DNA of 64,000 nt from Streptomyces inhibens. Lineage in GTDB: Bacteria > Actinomycetota > Actinomycetes > Streptomycetales > Streptomycetaceae. The notes below the pieces were generated by a model that did not search any database, was not told the DNA's origin, and worked only from the letters and a program-made list of their open reading frames with translations. Made by a program: the position numbers and the translations under genes. The DNA lies in the NCBI RefSeq assembly GCF_003389455.1, contig NZ_QUAC01000137.1, positions 31,131 through 95,130 on the forward strand, in the 5' to 3' direction. Shown in pieces: positions 54,407 through 63,105 of the stretch (positions are counted from its first letter, which is position 1; the number at the start of each line of letters is the position of its first letter).

Positions 54407-55744
54407 ATGACACAGGCTCCCGCGACCACGCGGCGCATCGACCGCCGCCACGACCGCGAGATCATCGCCCTTGCCCTCCCCGCCTTCGGCTCACTGGTCG
54501 CGGAACCCCTCTTCGTCATGGTCGACAGCGCCGTCATCGGCCACCTCGGCACCCCTCAGCTCGCCGGCCTCGGTGTCGCCGCCGCGCTGCTGACCACCGC
54601 CGTCTCCGTCTTCGTCTTCCTCGCCTACGCCACCACCGCCGCGGTCGCCCGCAGGGTCGGCGCCGGCGAACTCTCCGCCGCCATCCGCCAGGGCATGGAC
54701 GGCATCTGGCTCGCCCTGCTGCTCGGCGCCGCGGTCATCGTGGCCGTGCTGCCCAGCGCCCCCTGGCTCGTCGAAGCCTTCGGCGCCTCCAGCACCGCCG
54801 CTCCGTACGCCACGAGCTATCTGCGCATCAGCGCGCTCGGCATACCCGCGATGCTCGTCGTGCTGGCCGCCACCGGCGTGCTCCGCGGCCTCCAGGACAC
54901 CAAGACCCCGCTGTACGTCGCCATCGGCGGATTCTCCGCCAACGCCGCACTCAACATCGGCCTGGTCTACGGCGCCGGTCTCGGCATCGCGGGCTCCGCC
55001 TGGGGCACGGTCATCGCCCAGTGCGGCATGGCCGCCGTCTACCTCGCCGTGGTGATCCGCGGTGCACGACGGCACGGCGCCTCACTACGCCCCGACGCCG
55101 CGGGGATCCGCGCCTCGGCCCAGGCCGGCGTCCCGCTGCTGGTCCGTACGCTCTCGCTGCGCGCTGTTCTCATGATCGCCACCGCCGTGGCCGCCCGGCT
55201 CGGCGACGCCGAGATCGCCGCCCACCAGATCGTGCTCACGCTGTGGTCCCTGCTGGCCTTCGCCCTGGACTCCATAGCCATCGCCGGGCAGGCCATCATA
55301 GGCCGCTACCTCGGAGCGGAGGACCGTGACGGCGCCAAGGCCGCCTGCCGCCGCATGGTCCAGTGGGGCATCGCCTCCGGCGTCGTCCTCGGTGTGCTGG
55401 TCGTGCTCGCCCGCCCGCTGTTCATCCCCCTGTTCACTTCCGACCCCGCCGTGCGCGGTCCGCTGCTGACCACGCTCCTGGTCGTGGCCGTGACCCAGCC
55501 CGTCTCCGGCATCGTCTTCATCCTCGACGGCGTGCTGATGGGCGCGGGGGACGGCCCGTATCTCGCCTGGGCGATGGTGGCGACCCTGGCCCTGTTCGCG
55601 CCGGCCGCGCTGGCCGTGCCGGCGCTCGGCGGCGGACTGGTGGCCCTTTGGTGGGCAATGACCCTAATGATGACCGTACGCATGCTGACCCTGTGGCTGC
55701 GTACCCGCTCGGGCCGGTGGATTGTGACCGGAGCCTCCCGCTGA
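54407..55744 (+). CDS. MATE-family multidrug efflux transporter
   Basis: A 445-residue transporter with 12 membrane helices in two related halves. The start ALPAFGSLVAEPLFVMVDSAVIGHLGT is the DinF-like MATE signature, and AAHQIVLTLWSLLAFALDSIAIAGQ opens the second half. MATE pumps exchange organic cations for H+ or Na+. DnaA boxes lie in its upstream region, shared with dnaB. Confidence 0.93.
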   Translation: MTQAPATTRRIDRRHDREIIALALPAFGSLVAEPLFVMVDSAVIGHLGTPQLAGLGVAAALLTTAVSVFVFLAYATTAAVARRVGAGELSAAIRQGMDGIWLALLLGAAVIVAVLPSAPWLVEAFGASSTAAPYATSYLRISALGIPAMLVVLAATGVLRGLQDTKTPLYVAIGGFSANAALNIGLVYGAGLGIAGSAWGTVIAQCGMAAVYLAVVIRGARRHGASLRPDAAGIRASAQAGVPLLVRTLSLRAVLMIATAVAARLGDAEIAAHQIVLTLWSLLAFALDSIAIAGQAIIGRYLGAEDRDGAKAACRRMVQWGIASGVVLGVLVVLARPLFIPLFTSDPAVRGPLLTTLLVVAVTQPVSGIVFILDGVLMGAGDGPYLAWAMVATLALFAPAALAVPALGGGLVALWWAMTLMMTVRMLTLWLRTRSGRWIVTGASR

Positions 55745-55774
55745 AGCACCTCCCGCAACACGCAACGCGTGTCG

Positions 55775-55788
55775 ATAATGACCGTGTG
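55775..55788 (+). promoter_or_regulatory. Possible leaderless promoter -10 for the protease gene
   Basis: GATAAT at 55775-55780 is a near-perfect -10 hexamer only five bases before the GTG start, with no ribosome site, so the message could begin at the start codon. The -35 is not clear. Confidence 0.35.
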
Positions 55789-56655
55789 CGCTCGCTTGCC
55801 AGGAAGTCCGTGCTGCCCCTGACGTTCACCGTCGTCATGGCCGCTGCCGTGGTCGGCTACGCCTCGGAGCAAACCGATACGAGCAGTGGCGGCGGCGGCC
55901 GCAGCAGCTTCGGCAAATCCGGCGAGGCCGGCGGCCAGGATCCCCAGGACCAGGACCCCTCCGCCACGGCCCCGGCCGATGACGGCAATGCGTACACCCC
56001 GCGCAGAACCGAGCAGAACGCCCGGGTCGGCGCGGTCTTCGAGAAGGACGACTCCGGCGATCACTTCTGCACCGCGAGCGTGGTGCAGAGTCCGGGCCGG
56101 AACATGCTCATCACCGCGGCGCACTGTGCTTACGACAGCGACGCCAGGAGCACGGTCAACGACCTCGTCTTCGCCCCCGACTACCGCAACGGCGAGGAGC
56201 CCACCGGCCTGTGGAAGGTCAAGAAGGTGATCGTCGACGACCGCTGGGCCAAGTCGCAGGACGAGGATCTCGACGTCGCCTTCCTCATACTCGACAAGAA
56301 GAAGGGCAAGCAGGTCCAGGACGTCCTGGGCGGCAACACCCTCGGCATCGACCGTGGCTTCGACAACGAAGTCAAGATCACCGGCTATCCCACCAGCCGC
56401 AATACCCCGATCTCCTGCCAGAACCGCACCACGAAGTTCAGCGACACCCAGCTGCGTGTCCAGTGCACCGACTTCGAGGGCGGTACGAGCGGCAGCCCTT
56501 GGCTGGCCGACTACGACCCCAAGAGCCACACCGGCACGGTCATCGGTGTCCTGGGCGGCCATGAAGGCGGCGGCGACGAAGACGATGTCTCCTATGCCGC
56601 GTACTTCGACGACGACATCGCCAAGCTCTACAAGCACGCCCAGGACGAGGACTGA
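55786..56655 (+). CDS. Secreted trypsin-like serine protease
   Basis: A 289-residue S1-type protease. A signal sequence (RSLARKSVLPLTFTVVMAAAVVG) starts it; a Gly/Ser/Asp-rich linker of about 50 residues follows. The catalytic triad is visible: His in ITAAHC, Asp in DLDVAFLIL and Ser in GGTSGSPW. Two pairs of cysteines probably form disulfides. GTG 55786 gives the signal sequence directly. It lies 41 bp after the MATE gene and is convergent with rplI. Confidence 0.9.
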   Translation: MRSLARKSVLPLTFTVVMAAAVVGYASEQTDTSSGGGGRSSFGKSGEAGGQDPQDQDPSATAPADDGNAYTPRRTEQNARVGAVFEKDDSGDHFCTASVVQSPGRNMLITAAHCAYDSDARSTVNDLVFAPDYRNGEEPTGLWKVKKVIVDDRWAKSQDEDLDVAFLILDKKKGKQVQDVLGGNTLGIDRGFDNEVKITGYPTSRNTPISCQNRTTKFSDTQLRVQCTDFEGGTSGSPWLADYDPKSHTGTVIGVLGGHEGGGDEDDVSYAAYFDDDIAKLYKHAQDED

Positions 56656-56685
56656 GACCGGGCCATCGGCGCCCCCAACACGGCG

Positions 56686-56719
56686 AAGGGCCGCACCCCG
56701 GTGACGGGGTACGGCCCTT
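56686..56719. terminator. Bidirectional terminator between protease and rplI
   Basis: A 15-bp stem with one mismatch (AAGGGCCGCACCCCG, 56686-56700; CGGGGTACGGCCCTT, 56705-56719) and a GTGA loop. Confidence 0.8.
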
Positions 56720-56735
56720 CAGCGTTGTCCTGCGA

Positions 56736-57182
56736 TTACGCGGCGACGACCTCGACGCCCAGCTTCGCAACGACCTCGGCGTGCAGACGCACGGAGACCT
56801 GGTGCGAGCCCAGGGTCTTGATCGGCGAGCCGAGCTCGACACGACGCTTGTCGACGTCCGGACCACCGGCAGCCTTGATCGCCGAAGCGACGTCGGCCGG
56901 GGTGACGGAGCCGAACAGGCGGCCCGCGTCGCCGGCGCGAACGGCCAGCTTCACGTTGACGCCTTCGAGCTTGCCCTTGACCTCGTTGGCCTGCTCGATC
57001 GTGGCGATCTCGCGGATCTTGCGACCGCGGCGGATCTGCTCGACGTCCTTCTCGCCACCCTTGGTCCAGCGGATCGCGAAACCGCGCGGGACCAGGTAGT
57101 TACGGGCGTATCCGTCCTTGACGTCAACGACGTCGCCGGCGGTGCCGAGGCCGGAGACCTCGTGGGTGAGGATGATCTTCAT
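56736..57182 (-). CDS. rplI: 50S ribosomal protein L9
   Basis: A 148-residue L9. The N-terminal RNA-binding domain reads [30 protein letters not shown] (as [13 protein letters not shown] then [13 protein letters not shown]), followed by the long helix and the C-terminal domain with [11 protein letters not shown]. It is the last gene of the rpsF-ssb-rpsR-rplI operon. Confidence 0.98.
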   Translation of the reverse strand: MKIILTHEVSGLGTAGDVVDVKDGYARNYLVPRGFAIRWTKGGEKDVEQIRRGRKIREIATIEQANEVKGKLEGVNVKLAVRAGDAGRLFGSVTPADVASAIKAAGGPDVDKRRVELGSPIKTLGSHQVSVRLHAEVVAKLGVEVVAA

Positions 57183-57200
57183 TAGTCGGTCACCCTTCCC

Positions 57201-57437
57201 TTATCGCGCGGTGGACGTGTAGGGCAGCAGCGCCATCTCACGGCTGTTCTTCACGGCCGTGGCGACGTCACGCTGGTGCTGAGTGCAGTTGCCGGTGACT
57301 CGGCGGGCACGGATCTTGCCGCGGTCGGAGATGAACTTCCGCAGCAGGTTCGTGTCCTTGTAGTCAACGTAGGAGATCTTCTCCTTGCAGAACACGCAAA
57401 CCTTCTTCTTAGGCTTGCGAGCAGGCGGCTTCGCCAT
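57201..57437 (-). CDS. rpsR: 30S ribosomal protein S18 (cysteine-containing form)
   Basis: A 78-residue S18. CVFCKEK, plus the later CTQHQ, give the zinc-binding C+ type; Streptomyces often has a second zinc-free copy. [15 protein letters not shown] and PYTSTAR are typical. It sits 18 bp upstream of rplI. Confidence 0.97.
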   Translation of the reverse strand: MAKPPARKPKKKVCVFCKEKISYVDYKDTNLLRKFISDRGKIRARRVTGNCTQHQRDVATAVKNSREMALLPYTSTAR

Positions 57438-57506
57438 TGTCTCTCTCCAATGAGTTCAAGAAGTTTGTGCTGACGCCCTCAAGGCCCCAGGCCGTTTCAC
57501 GGCGCT

Positions 57507-57520
57507 GTTTCACGTGAAAC
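57507..57520. other. parS: parS between ssb and rpsR
   Basis: A perfect GTTTCACGTGAAAC, inside the transcribed gap of a ribosomal operon. A half-site GTTTCAC is nearby at 57494-57500. Confidence 0.92.
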
Positions 57521-57547
57521 AACGCGGAATCGGGCCCGCTGTAGGAC

Positions 57548-58144
57548 CTAGAAGGGCGGCTCGTCCGAGTAGCCACCGCCGGAGCTACCGCCCCAGCCAC
57601 CGCCGCCGCCACCACCCTGCTGGCCACCGCCGGCAGGACCGCCGGTCGCCCACGGGTCATCGGCAGGAGCAGCGCCGCCGCCCTGCTGACCGCCGCCGGA
57701 GCCGCCGCCCCAGCCGCCGCCACCCTGGCCGCCGCCCTGCTGACCGCCGCCGAAGCCGCCGCCGCCCTGGCCACCGCGACCACTGGTCTTGGTGATCTTG
57801 GCCGTGGCGTTCTTCAGGCTCGCGCCCACTTCCTCGACGTCGAGCTCGTAGACCGTGCGCTTCACGCCCTCGCGGTCCTCGTACGACCGCTGCTTGAGGC
57901 GGCCCTGGACGACCACGCGGGTACCCCGCGTAAGGGACTCGGCGACGTTCTCCGCCGCCTGACGCCACACCGAGCAGGTCAGGAACAGGCTCTCGCCGTC
58001 CTTCCACTCATTGGTCTGACGGTCGAAAGTGCGGGGAGTGGACGCGACGCGGAACTTCGCGACCGCCGCACCGGACGGGGTGAAGCGCAGCTCGGGGTCG
58101 TCGACAAGATTGCCGACAACCGTGATGACGGTCTCGCCTGCCAT
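57548..58144 (-). CDS. ssb: Single-stranded DNA-binding protein
   Basis: A 198-residue SSB. The OB fold spans residues 1-115 ([25 protein letters not shown], in part [15 protein letters not shown]). The tail is Gly/Gln-rich, with [17 protein letters not shown]-like repeats, and ends in the acidic DEPPF tip that binds replication and repair proteins. A longer tail than E. coli, as usual for Streptomyces. GAGAGG lies 8 bases before the ATG. Confidence 0.97.
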   Translation of the reverse strand: MAGETVITVVGNLVDDPELRFTPSGAAVAKFRVASTPRTFDRQTNEWKDGESLFLTCSVWRQAAENVAESLTRGTRVVVQGRLKQRSYEDREGVKRTVYELDVEEVGASLKNATAKITKTSGRGGQGGGGFGGGQQGGGQGGGGWGGGSGGGQQGGGAAPADDPWATGGPAGGGQQGGGGGGGWGGSSGGGYSDEPPF

Positions 58145-58226
58145 TAGGGGAACCTCTCGGCGGGTGTGCTGCTGGCTGCTGGTGTTGCTGCTACTCGAAC
58201 CCGGTTACCGCTGGGCGCTTGCGCGC

Positions 58227-58517
58227 TCAGTGGGTCTCGGGACGGAGGACCTTGGTCCGGAGGACCGACTCATTCAGGTTCATCTGACGGTCGAGCTCCT
58301 TGACGACCGCAGGCTCGGCCTGCAGGTCGATGACCGAGTAGATGCCCTCGGGCTTCTTCTTGATCTCGTAAGAGAGACGACGACGGCCCCAGGTGTCGAC
58401 CTTCTCGACCTTTCCGTTGCCCTCACGGACGACGGAGAGGAAGTTCTCGATCAGCGGGGAGACAGCGCGCTCCTCGAGATCGGGGTCGAGGATGACCATC
58501 ACCTCGTAGTGACGCAT
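58227..58517 (-). CDS. rpsF: 30S ribosomal protein S6
   Basis: A 96-residue S6: [39 protein letters not shown] and the C-terminal TKVLRPETH are conserved. The ATG at 58517 is preferred to the upstream frame because it begins the known protein and follows GGAGG. First gene of the operon. Confidence 0.97.
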
Positions 58518-58745
58518 GTGGAACCCACCTCCTTTGGACTCAGCGGCCACGGTCGTTCCGTGGCAGGAGGGTCATATGCGTTCCGCGCCGAGCCCGGCCG
58601 GCCATCCGGACAGACATAGGCGCAGACCGTACAGAGTACCTGCCTGAGGCCTTCCGGTTGAAATCCGGCCGCTGTACCCCCCAATCTGGAACACAACGGG
58701 TGTGAGCGGCGTTACAGTGCGCCGCCCTGTCATCGGAGGTTCCGC

Positions 58746-59063
58746 ATGGCACAGGCAGCTAGGACCCAGCGCAATCTGCTCTCGCTTCTCAACAGCGACG
58801 GCAGGGACCATCCCGTCGAGAACACCTTTGCCCTTGTGACCGTGGTGCTCGGCGCGATCGCCGCCTTCACCACGCTCTCTCCCAGTCTGCACCTGGTCAG
58901 TTCCTGGGTCGGCCTGATCGGAATCGGCACCGGCCTGTGGGGCCAGTTCATCTCGTCGACGACAGGCGAACGCTTCCTGTTGATCATCGGGCTCGGGGCA
59001 GCGGCCTTTGGCTTCTACCTCGGCCTGGCACACGGCGGCCTCTGGGGCGGTGTCATCGGCTAG
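58746..59063 (+). CDS. Conserved membrane protein, function unknown
   Basis: A 105-residue protein with three hydrophobic helices (about 29-48, 51-68, 76-100) after a short polar head. GGAGG lies 7 bases before the ATG. No family name is recalled; from memory it is conserved beside rpsF in Streptomyces. It diverges from the rpsF operon. Confidence 0.75.
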   Translation: MAQAARTQRNLLSLLNSDGRDHPVENTFALVTVVLGAIAAFTTLSPSLHLVSSWVGLIGIGTGLWGQFISSTTGERFLLIIGLGAAAFGFYLGLAHGGLWGGVIG

Positions 59064-59185
59064 CCGATGCGGCATACGGGGTCCAGCCCGTATGGCCCAG
59101 ACGGGGCGCTCCCCGGTCACAGTAGGCTTCGGCGCGAGAGCCGGAGCCCCGACCAAGGGGACACACCTGCCGAGGAGCGCCCCGC

Positions 59186-60304
59186 ATGAGCCTGACCCTG
59201 AGGACCATTAGCCGAGAGCAGCATCTGGCATACATCCAGAGCCTGCCCGCGGCGAGCCACATGCAGGTCCCTGCCTGGGCTGACGTCAAGGCCGAATGGC
59301 GTTCGGAGAGCCTGGGCTGGTTCGACGCGAGCGGCGAGCTGGTCGGCGCCGGCCTGGTGCTCTACCGCCAGGTGCCCAAGGTCAAGCGCTATCTCGCGTA
59401 CCTCCCCGAGGGCCCGGTCATCAACTGGTACGCGCCGAATCTGGAGGACTGGCTGCAGCCGATGCTCGCGCATCTCAAGCAGCAGGGTGCCTTCACCGTG
59501 AAGATGGGCCCGCCCGTCATCATCCGCCGCTGGGACTCCACGGCGATCAAGGCCGGCATCCAGAACCCCGACGTCAAGCGGCTGCGGGACGTCGAGGCGA
59601 CCCACATCGAGCCGCGTGCCTTCGAGGTGGCCGACAAACTGCGCCGCATGGGCTGGCAGCAGGGCGAGGACGGCGGCGCCGGCTTCGCCGACGTACAGCC
59701 GCGTTATGTCTTCCAGGTGCCGCTGGCCGACCGCTCGCTGGAAGAGGTCCACAAGGGCTTCAACCAGCTGTGGCGCCGCAACATCAAGAAGGCCGAAAAG
59801 GCCGGCGTCGAGGTCGTCCAGGGCGGCTACGACGACCTGGCCGAGTGGCAGCGCCTCTACGAGATCACCGCGGAGCGCGACCACTTCCGGCCGCGTCCGC
59901 TCGGCTACTTCCAGCGCATGTGGACGGCGCTCAACGCCGAGGACCCCAACCGCATGCGGCTGTACTTCGCCCGCCACGACGGCGTGAACCTGTCGGCGGC
60001 AACGATGCTCGTCGTCGGCGGGCACGTCTGGTACTCCTACGGAGCCTCGGACAACATCGGCCGCGAGGTCCGGCCCTCCAACGCGATGCAGTGGAAGATG
60101 CTGCAGGACTCCTACGCGCTCGGCGCCACGGTCTACGACCTCCGCGGCATCAGCGACTCCCTCGACGAGAACGACCACCTCTTCGGCCTGATCCAGTTCA
60201 AGGTCGGCACGGGTGGGCAGGCAGCGGAGTACCTCGGCGAGTGGGACTTCCCGCTCAACAAGCTGCTGCACAAGGCGTTCGACCTCTACATGGCGCGCCG
60301 CTGA
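59186..60304 (+). CDS. femX: FemX: lipid II-glycyl transferase (FemABX family)
   Basis: A 372-residue FemABX peptidyltransferase. Two GNAT-like folds are visible: HMQVPAWADVKAEWRSESLGW, and SAATMLVVGGHVWYSYGASD with NAMQWKMLQDSYALGATVYDLRGI in the second. The family uses aminoacyl-tRNA to build the cross-bridge; in S. coelicolor FemX (SCO3904 as I recall) adds the first glycine to lipid II, in the LL-Dap peptide used by streptomycetes. It is followed 65 bp later by the alanine racemase-like gene. Confidence 0.88.
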   Translation: MSLTLRTISREQHLAYIQSLPAASHMQVPAWADVKAEWRSESLGWFDASGELVGAGLVLYRQVPKVKRYLAYLPEGPVINWYAPNLEDWLQPMLAHLKQQGAFTVKMGPPVIIRRWDSTAIKAGIQNPDVKRLRDVEATHIEPRAFEVADKLRRMGWQQGEDGGAGFADVQPRYVFQVPLADRSLEEVHKGFNQLWRRNIKKAEKAGVEVVQGGYDDLAEWQRLYEITAERDHFRPRPLGYFQRMWTALNAEDPNRMRLYFARHDGVNLSAATMLVVGGHVWYSYGASDNIGREVRPSNAMQWKMLQDSYALGATVYDLRGISDSLDENDHLFGLIQFKVGTGGQAAEYLGEWDFPLNKLLHKAFDLYMARR

Positions 60305-60369
60305 CCGCTCCACCGCACCGTTCGTACTCCTGACACACCCCAGCCACGAGAAAGGTTCCGGGCCCGGCC

Positions 60370-61401
60370 ATGGCGCTCACCCTCTACGTCGACACCGCGC
60401 GCTGGCGGGCGCATCAGCAGAGCGTTCTCCAGCAGTTCCCCGGGCTGGTCCCGGTCTGCAAAGGCAACGGTTACGGCTTCGGCCATGAGCGCCTCGCCGA
60501 AGAGGCAACCCGCCTGGGTGCCGACATCCTCGCGGTCGGGACGACCTACGAAGCGGCCCGTATCAAGGACTTCTTCAGCGGCGACCTGCTCGTCCTGACC
60601 CCGTTCCGCCACGGCGAGGAGCCGGTGCCGCTGCCCGACCGGGCGATCCGCTCGGTCTCCTCTGTCGAGGGCGTGGGCGGCCTGGTCGGCGCCCGGGTCG
60701 TCATCGAGGTCATGAGCAGCATGAAGCGCCACGGCGTCAAGCCGGAGGACCTGCCGAAGCTGGCCGCGGCCATCGAGGATGTCCGGCTCGAAGGCTTCGC
60801 GATGCACCTGCCGCTGGACCGCGCCGACGGGTCCGACGCGGTCGACGAGGTCATCGGCTGGATGGACCAGCTCCGCAACGCCCGTCTCCCGCTGCACACG
60901 ATGTTCGTCAGCCACCTCAAGGCCGATGAACTCGCCCGTCTCCAGCAGCAGTTCCCGCAGACCCGCTTCCGCGCGCGGATCGGTACGCGGCTGTGGCTCG
61001 GCGACCACGAGGCCACCGAGTACCGCGGCTCGGTGCTCGACGTCACCCGCGTCGCCAAGGGCGAGCGCTTCGGCTACCGCCAGCAGAAGGCGGCCTCCGA
61101 CGGCTATCTCGTCGTGGTGGCCGGCGGCACCTCGCACGGCGTCGGCCTGGAGTCGCCCAAGGCGCTGCACGGTGTGATGCCGCGCGCCAAGGGCGTGGCC
61201 CGGGCCGGCCTGGCGACCGTCAACCGCAATCTCGCCCCGTACGTCTGGGCCGGGAAGCAGCGCTGGTTCGCGGAACCCCCGCACATGCAGGTGTCGATCC
61301 TGTTCGTGCCGGCGGACGCGCCGCAGCCACAGGTCGGTGAGGAACTGGTGGCCCATCTGCGGCACACCACCACCCAGTTCGACCGCGTCGTGGACCGCTG
61401 A
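60370..61401 (+). CDS. Alanine racemase-like PLP protein (atypical)
   Basis: A 343-residue protein with the fold type III barrel. The PLP lysine is clear in VPVCKGNGYGFG, and the C-terminal part is recognisable (RARIGTRLWLG, KGERFGYRQQKAA). The segment where alanine racemase carries its second catalytic base (GYADGYPR tyrosine) reads GGTSHGVGLE, with no tyrosine. It is shorter than the usual 370-390. So it may be a racemase of another amino acid or a PLP-binding regulator. Context with femX suggests peptidoglycan. Confidence 0.75.
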   Translation: MALTLYVDTARWRAHQQSVLQQFPGLVPVCKGNGYGFGHERLAEEATRLGADILAVGTTYEAARIKDFFSGDLLVLTPFRHGEEPVPLPDRAIRSVSSVEGVGGLVGARVVIEVMSSMKRHGVKPEDLPKLAAAIEDVRLEGFAMHLPLDRADGSDAVDEVIGWMDQLRNARLPLHTMFVSHLKADELARLQQQFPQTRFRARIGTRLWLGDHEATEYRGSVLDVTRVAKGERFGYRQQKAASDGYLVVVAGGTSHGVGLESPKALHGVMPRAKGVARAGLATVNRNLAPYVWAGKQRWFAEPPHMQVSILFVPADAPQPQVGEELVAHLRHTTTQFDRVVDR

Positions 61402-61433
61402 GGCGGCCTGAGCTCCAGCTCAGCACACACCAA

Positions 61434-61472
61434 GGGCCCGGTACCGCAGACATCCGCTGCGGCACCGGGCCC
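61434..61472. terminator. Bidirectional terminator, racemase-like/GT87
   Basis: A 16-bp stem with one mismatch (GGGCCCGGTACCGCAG, 61434-61449; CTGCGGCACCGGGCCC, 61457-61472) and 7-base loop between convergent genes. Confidence 0.8.
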
Positions 61473-61495
61473 GGTGCATGTACGCCGGTGCCGGC

Positions 61496-62977
61496 TCAGT
61501 CCCTTACGGCGCCCCAGCGCACCTGCGGCGCCCCCTCGAACTGCACCGCGTGCTGAGGCCGGTGGTACGTCCGCCCCAGCACGAACGCATCGGGGCTGCG
61601 ATCCAGAACACCGCCCGACGGATCGTCGTCCCCGTCCCTGCGGACCACATCGCGCTCCGGCATCAGGATGTCCCGTACGACCACGGCACACACATAGAGC
61701 GTGCCCAAGAGGTGCAGCGCGATCGCCAGCTGGTAGCCCTCGGTCGGCAGCCCCTGGTGCTTGTCGCCGTTGCCTGTGTAGGCGAGGTACATCCAGATCC
61801 CCAGGAAGTACATGACCTCGCAGCCCTGCCAGATCAGGAAGTCCCGCCAGCGCGGCCGGGCCAGCGCGGCGAGCGGGGTCAACCACAGGACGTACTGCGG
61901 CGAGTAGACCTTGTTGGTGAGGATGAACAGCGCGACGACGAGAAATGCGAGCTGCGCAAAGCGCGGCCGGCGCGGCGCGTAGAGGGTCAGCAGGCCGATG
62001 GCGCCACAGCCCAGGATCATCAGCAGCGTGGCGTAGGTGTTCGCGTTCTCCAGGGGGTTCCCGGTGCGCTGCGAGATCAGCAGCCAGATCGAGCCGAAGT
62101 CGATGGGCCGCTCCTGGCTGAAGGTGTAGAACTTCGCCCAGCCCTCCCGGATGTGGAACCCCGACGCATTGTGCGTGATCATCACCGGCAGGTTCACCAC
62201 CAGCCAGGACACCACGGCACCGGCCACCGCCTTGCCGTACGCGCGCCAGGCTCCCGCGCGCCAGCACAACACCAGCAGCGGGCCCAGCAACAGCGCCGGG
62301 TACAGCTTCGCCGCGGTCGCCAGCCCGATCAGAACACCGGCCGCCAGCGGACGGCTGCGTGACCACATCAGCATTCCGGCGGCGGTCAGGGCGATCGCCA
62401 GCAGGTCCCAGTTGATGGTGGCGGTGAGGGCGAACGCGGGGGCCAGGGCGACGAGGAGGCCGTCCCAGGGGCGTCGGCGGTGGGTACGGGTGACACACAC
62501 CGCGATGACGGCGGCGCAGATCATCAGCATGCCGGCGTTGACCAGCCAGTAGATCTGCTCACGGTGCTGGATCGCCCCGCCGTGCGGGGTCATCCAGGAG
62601 GCGACCTCCATGAAGACACCGGTCAGCACGGGGTATTCGAGATACTCCATATCGCCGGGCAGCCGGTCGAAATACGGGATCAGTCCCTCGGCGAAGCCCC
62701 GCCCCGCATAAAGATGGGGGATGTCGGAGTAGCAGGCGTGGGTGTACTGGCTCGTGGCGCCGAAGAACCAGCCGCCGTTGTAACAGGGCAGCTTCTGCAC
62801 CATGCCGAGCGCGAACATGCCGATGGCCACGAGCGCGATGACCCGCACCGGCGTCAGCCAGCTCGTCCCGAGCAGTGCGCGTCGGCCGATCGGCCCTCCG
62901 ATCAGCTCGCTGCCGGCCGCCGACACCTCATCCCGCTTCGTCGGCCGTACCGGCTCGTCCCGTCGCACGCTCGTCAT
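61496..62977 (-). CDS. GT87-family (DUF2029) membrane glycosyltransferase
   Basis: A 493-residue polytopic protein with about ten membrane helices. A first loop has HACYSDIPHLYAGRGF, with the Asp of the GT-C class, followed by YFDRLPGDMEYLEYPVLTG; LATAAKLYPALLLGP and SPQYVLWLTPLAA are also typical of DUF2029/mannosyl- or arabinosyl-transferases that use polyprenyl-phosphate sugars. The product is unknown; cell-envelope glycan is likely. Confidence 0.87.
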   Translation of the reverse strand: MTSVRRDEPVRPTKRDEVSAAGSELIGGPIGRRALLGTSWLTPVRVIALVAIGMFALGMVQKLPCYNGGWFFGATSQYTHACYSDIPHLYAGRGFAEGLIPYFDRLPGDMEYLEYPVLTGVFMEVASWMTPHGGAIQHREQIYWLVNAGMLMICAAVIAVCVTRTHRRRPWDGLLVALAPAFALTATINWDLLAIALTAAGMLMWSRSRPLAAGVLIGLATAAKLYPALLLGPLLVLCWRAGAWRAYGKAVAGAVVSWLVVNLPVMITHNASGFHIREGWAKFYTFSQERPIDFGSIWLLISQRTGNPLENANTYATLLMILGCGAIGLLTLYAPRRPRFAQLAFLVVALFILTNKVYSPQYVLWLTPLAALARPRWRDFLIWQGCEVMYFLGIWMYLAYTGNGDKHQGLPTEGYQLAIALHLLGTLYVCAVVVRDILMPERDVVRRDGDDDPSGGVLDRSPDAFVLGRTYHRPQHAVQFEGAPQVRWGAVRD

Positions 62978-63014
62978 GGCCCCATCCTGCCGTACACCCC
63001 TGGGCAGAACATGG

Positions 63015-63050
63015 CGAAGCCCCTGTCCGACTTGCCGGACAGGGGCTTCG
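63015..63050. terminator. Strong hairpin downstream of the PBP gene
   Basis: A perfect 15-bp stem (CGAAGCCCCTGTCCG, 63015-63029; CGGACAGGGGCTTCG, 63036-63050) with a six-base loop. On the minus strand it follows the PBP stop and precedes the GT87 gene. Confidence 0.85.
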
Positions 63051-63059
63051 TCGCTCGAT

Positions 63060-63073
63060 GTTTCACGTGAAAC
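63060..63073. other. parS: parS, first of a pair
   Basis: A perfect GTTTCACGTGAAAC adjoining the terminator hairpin. Confidence 0.92.
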
Positions 63074-63080
63074 GGTCAGC

Positions 63081-63094
63081 GTTTCACGTGAAAC
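63081..63094. other. parS: parS, second of a pair
   Basis: A perfect GTTTCACGTGAAAC, 21 bp (two helical turns) from the first. Confidence 0.92.
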
Positions 63095-63105
63095 ATCGGC
63101 GGTCC

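Noticed and set aside
57493-57501. GTTTCACGG as a tenth parS
   Set aside because: Only one half of the palindrome is present.
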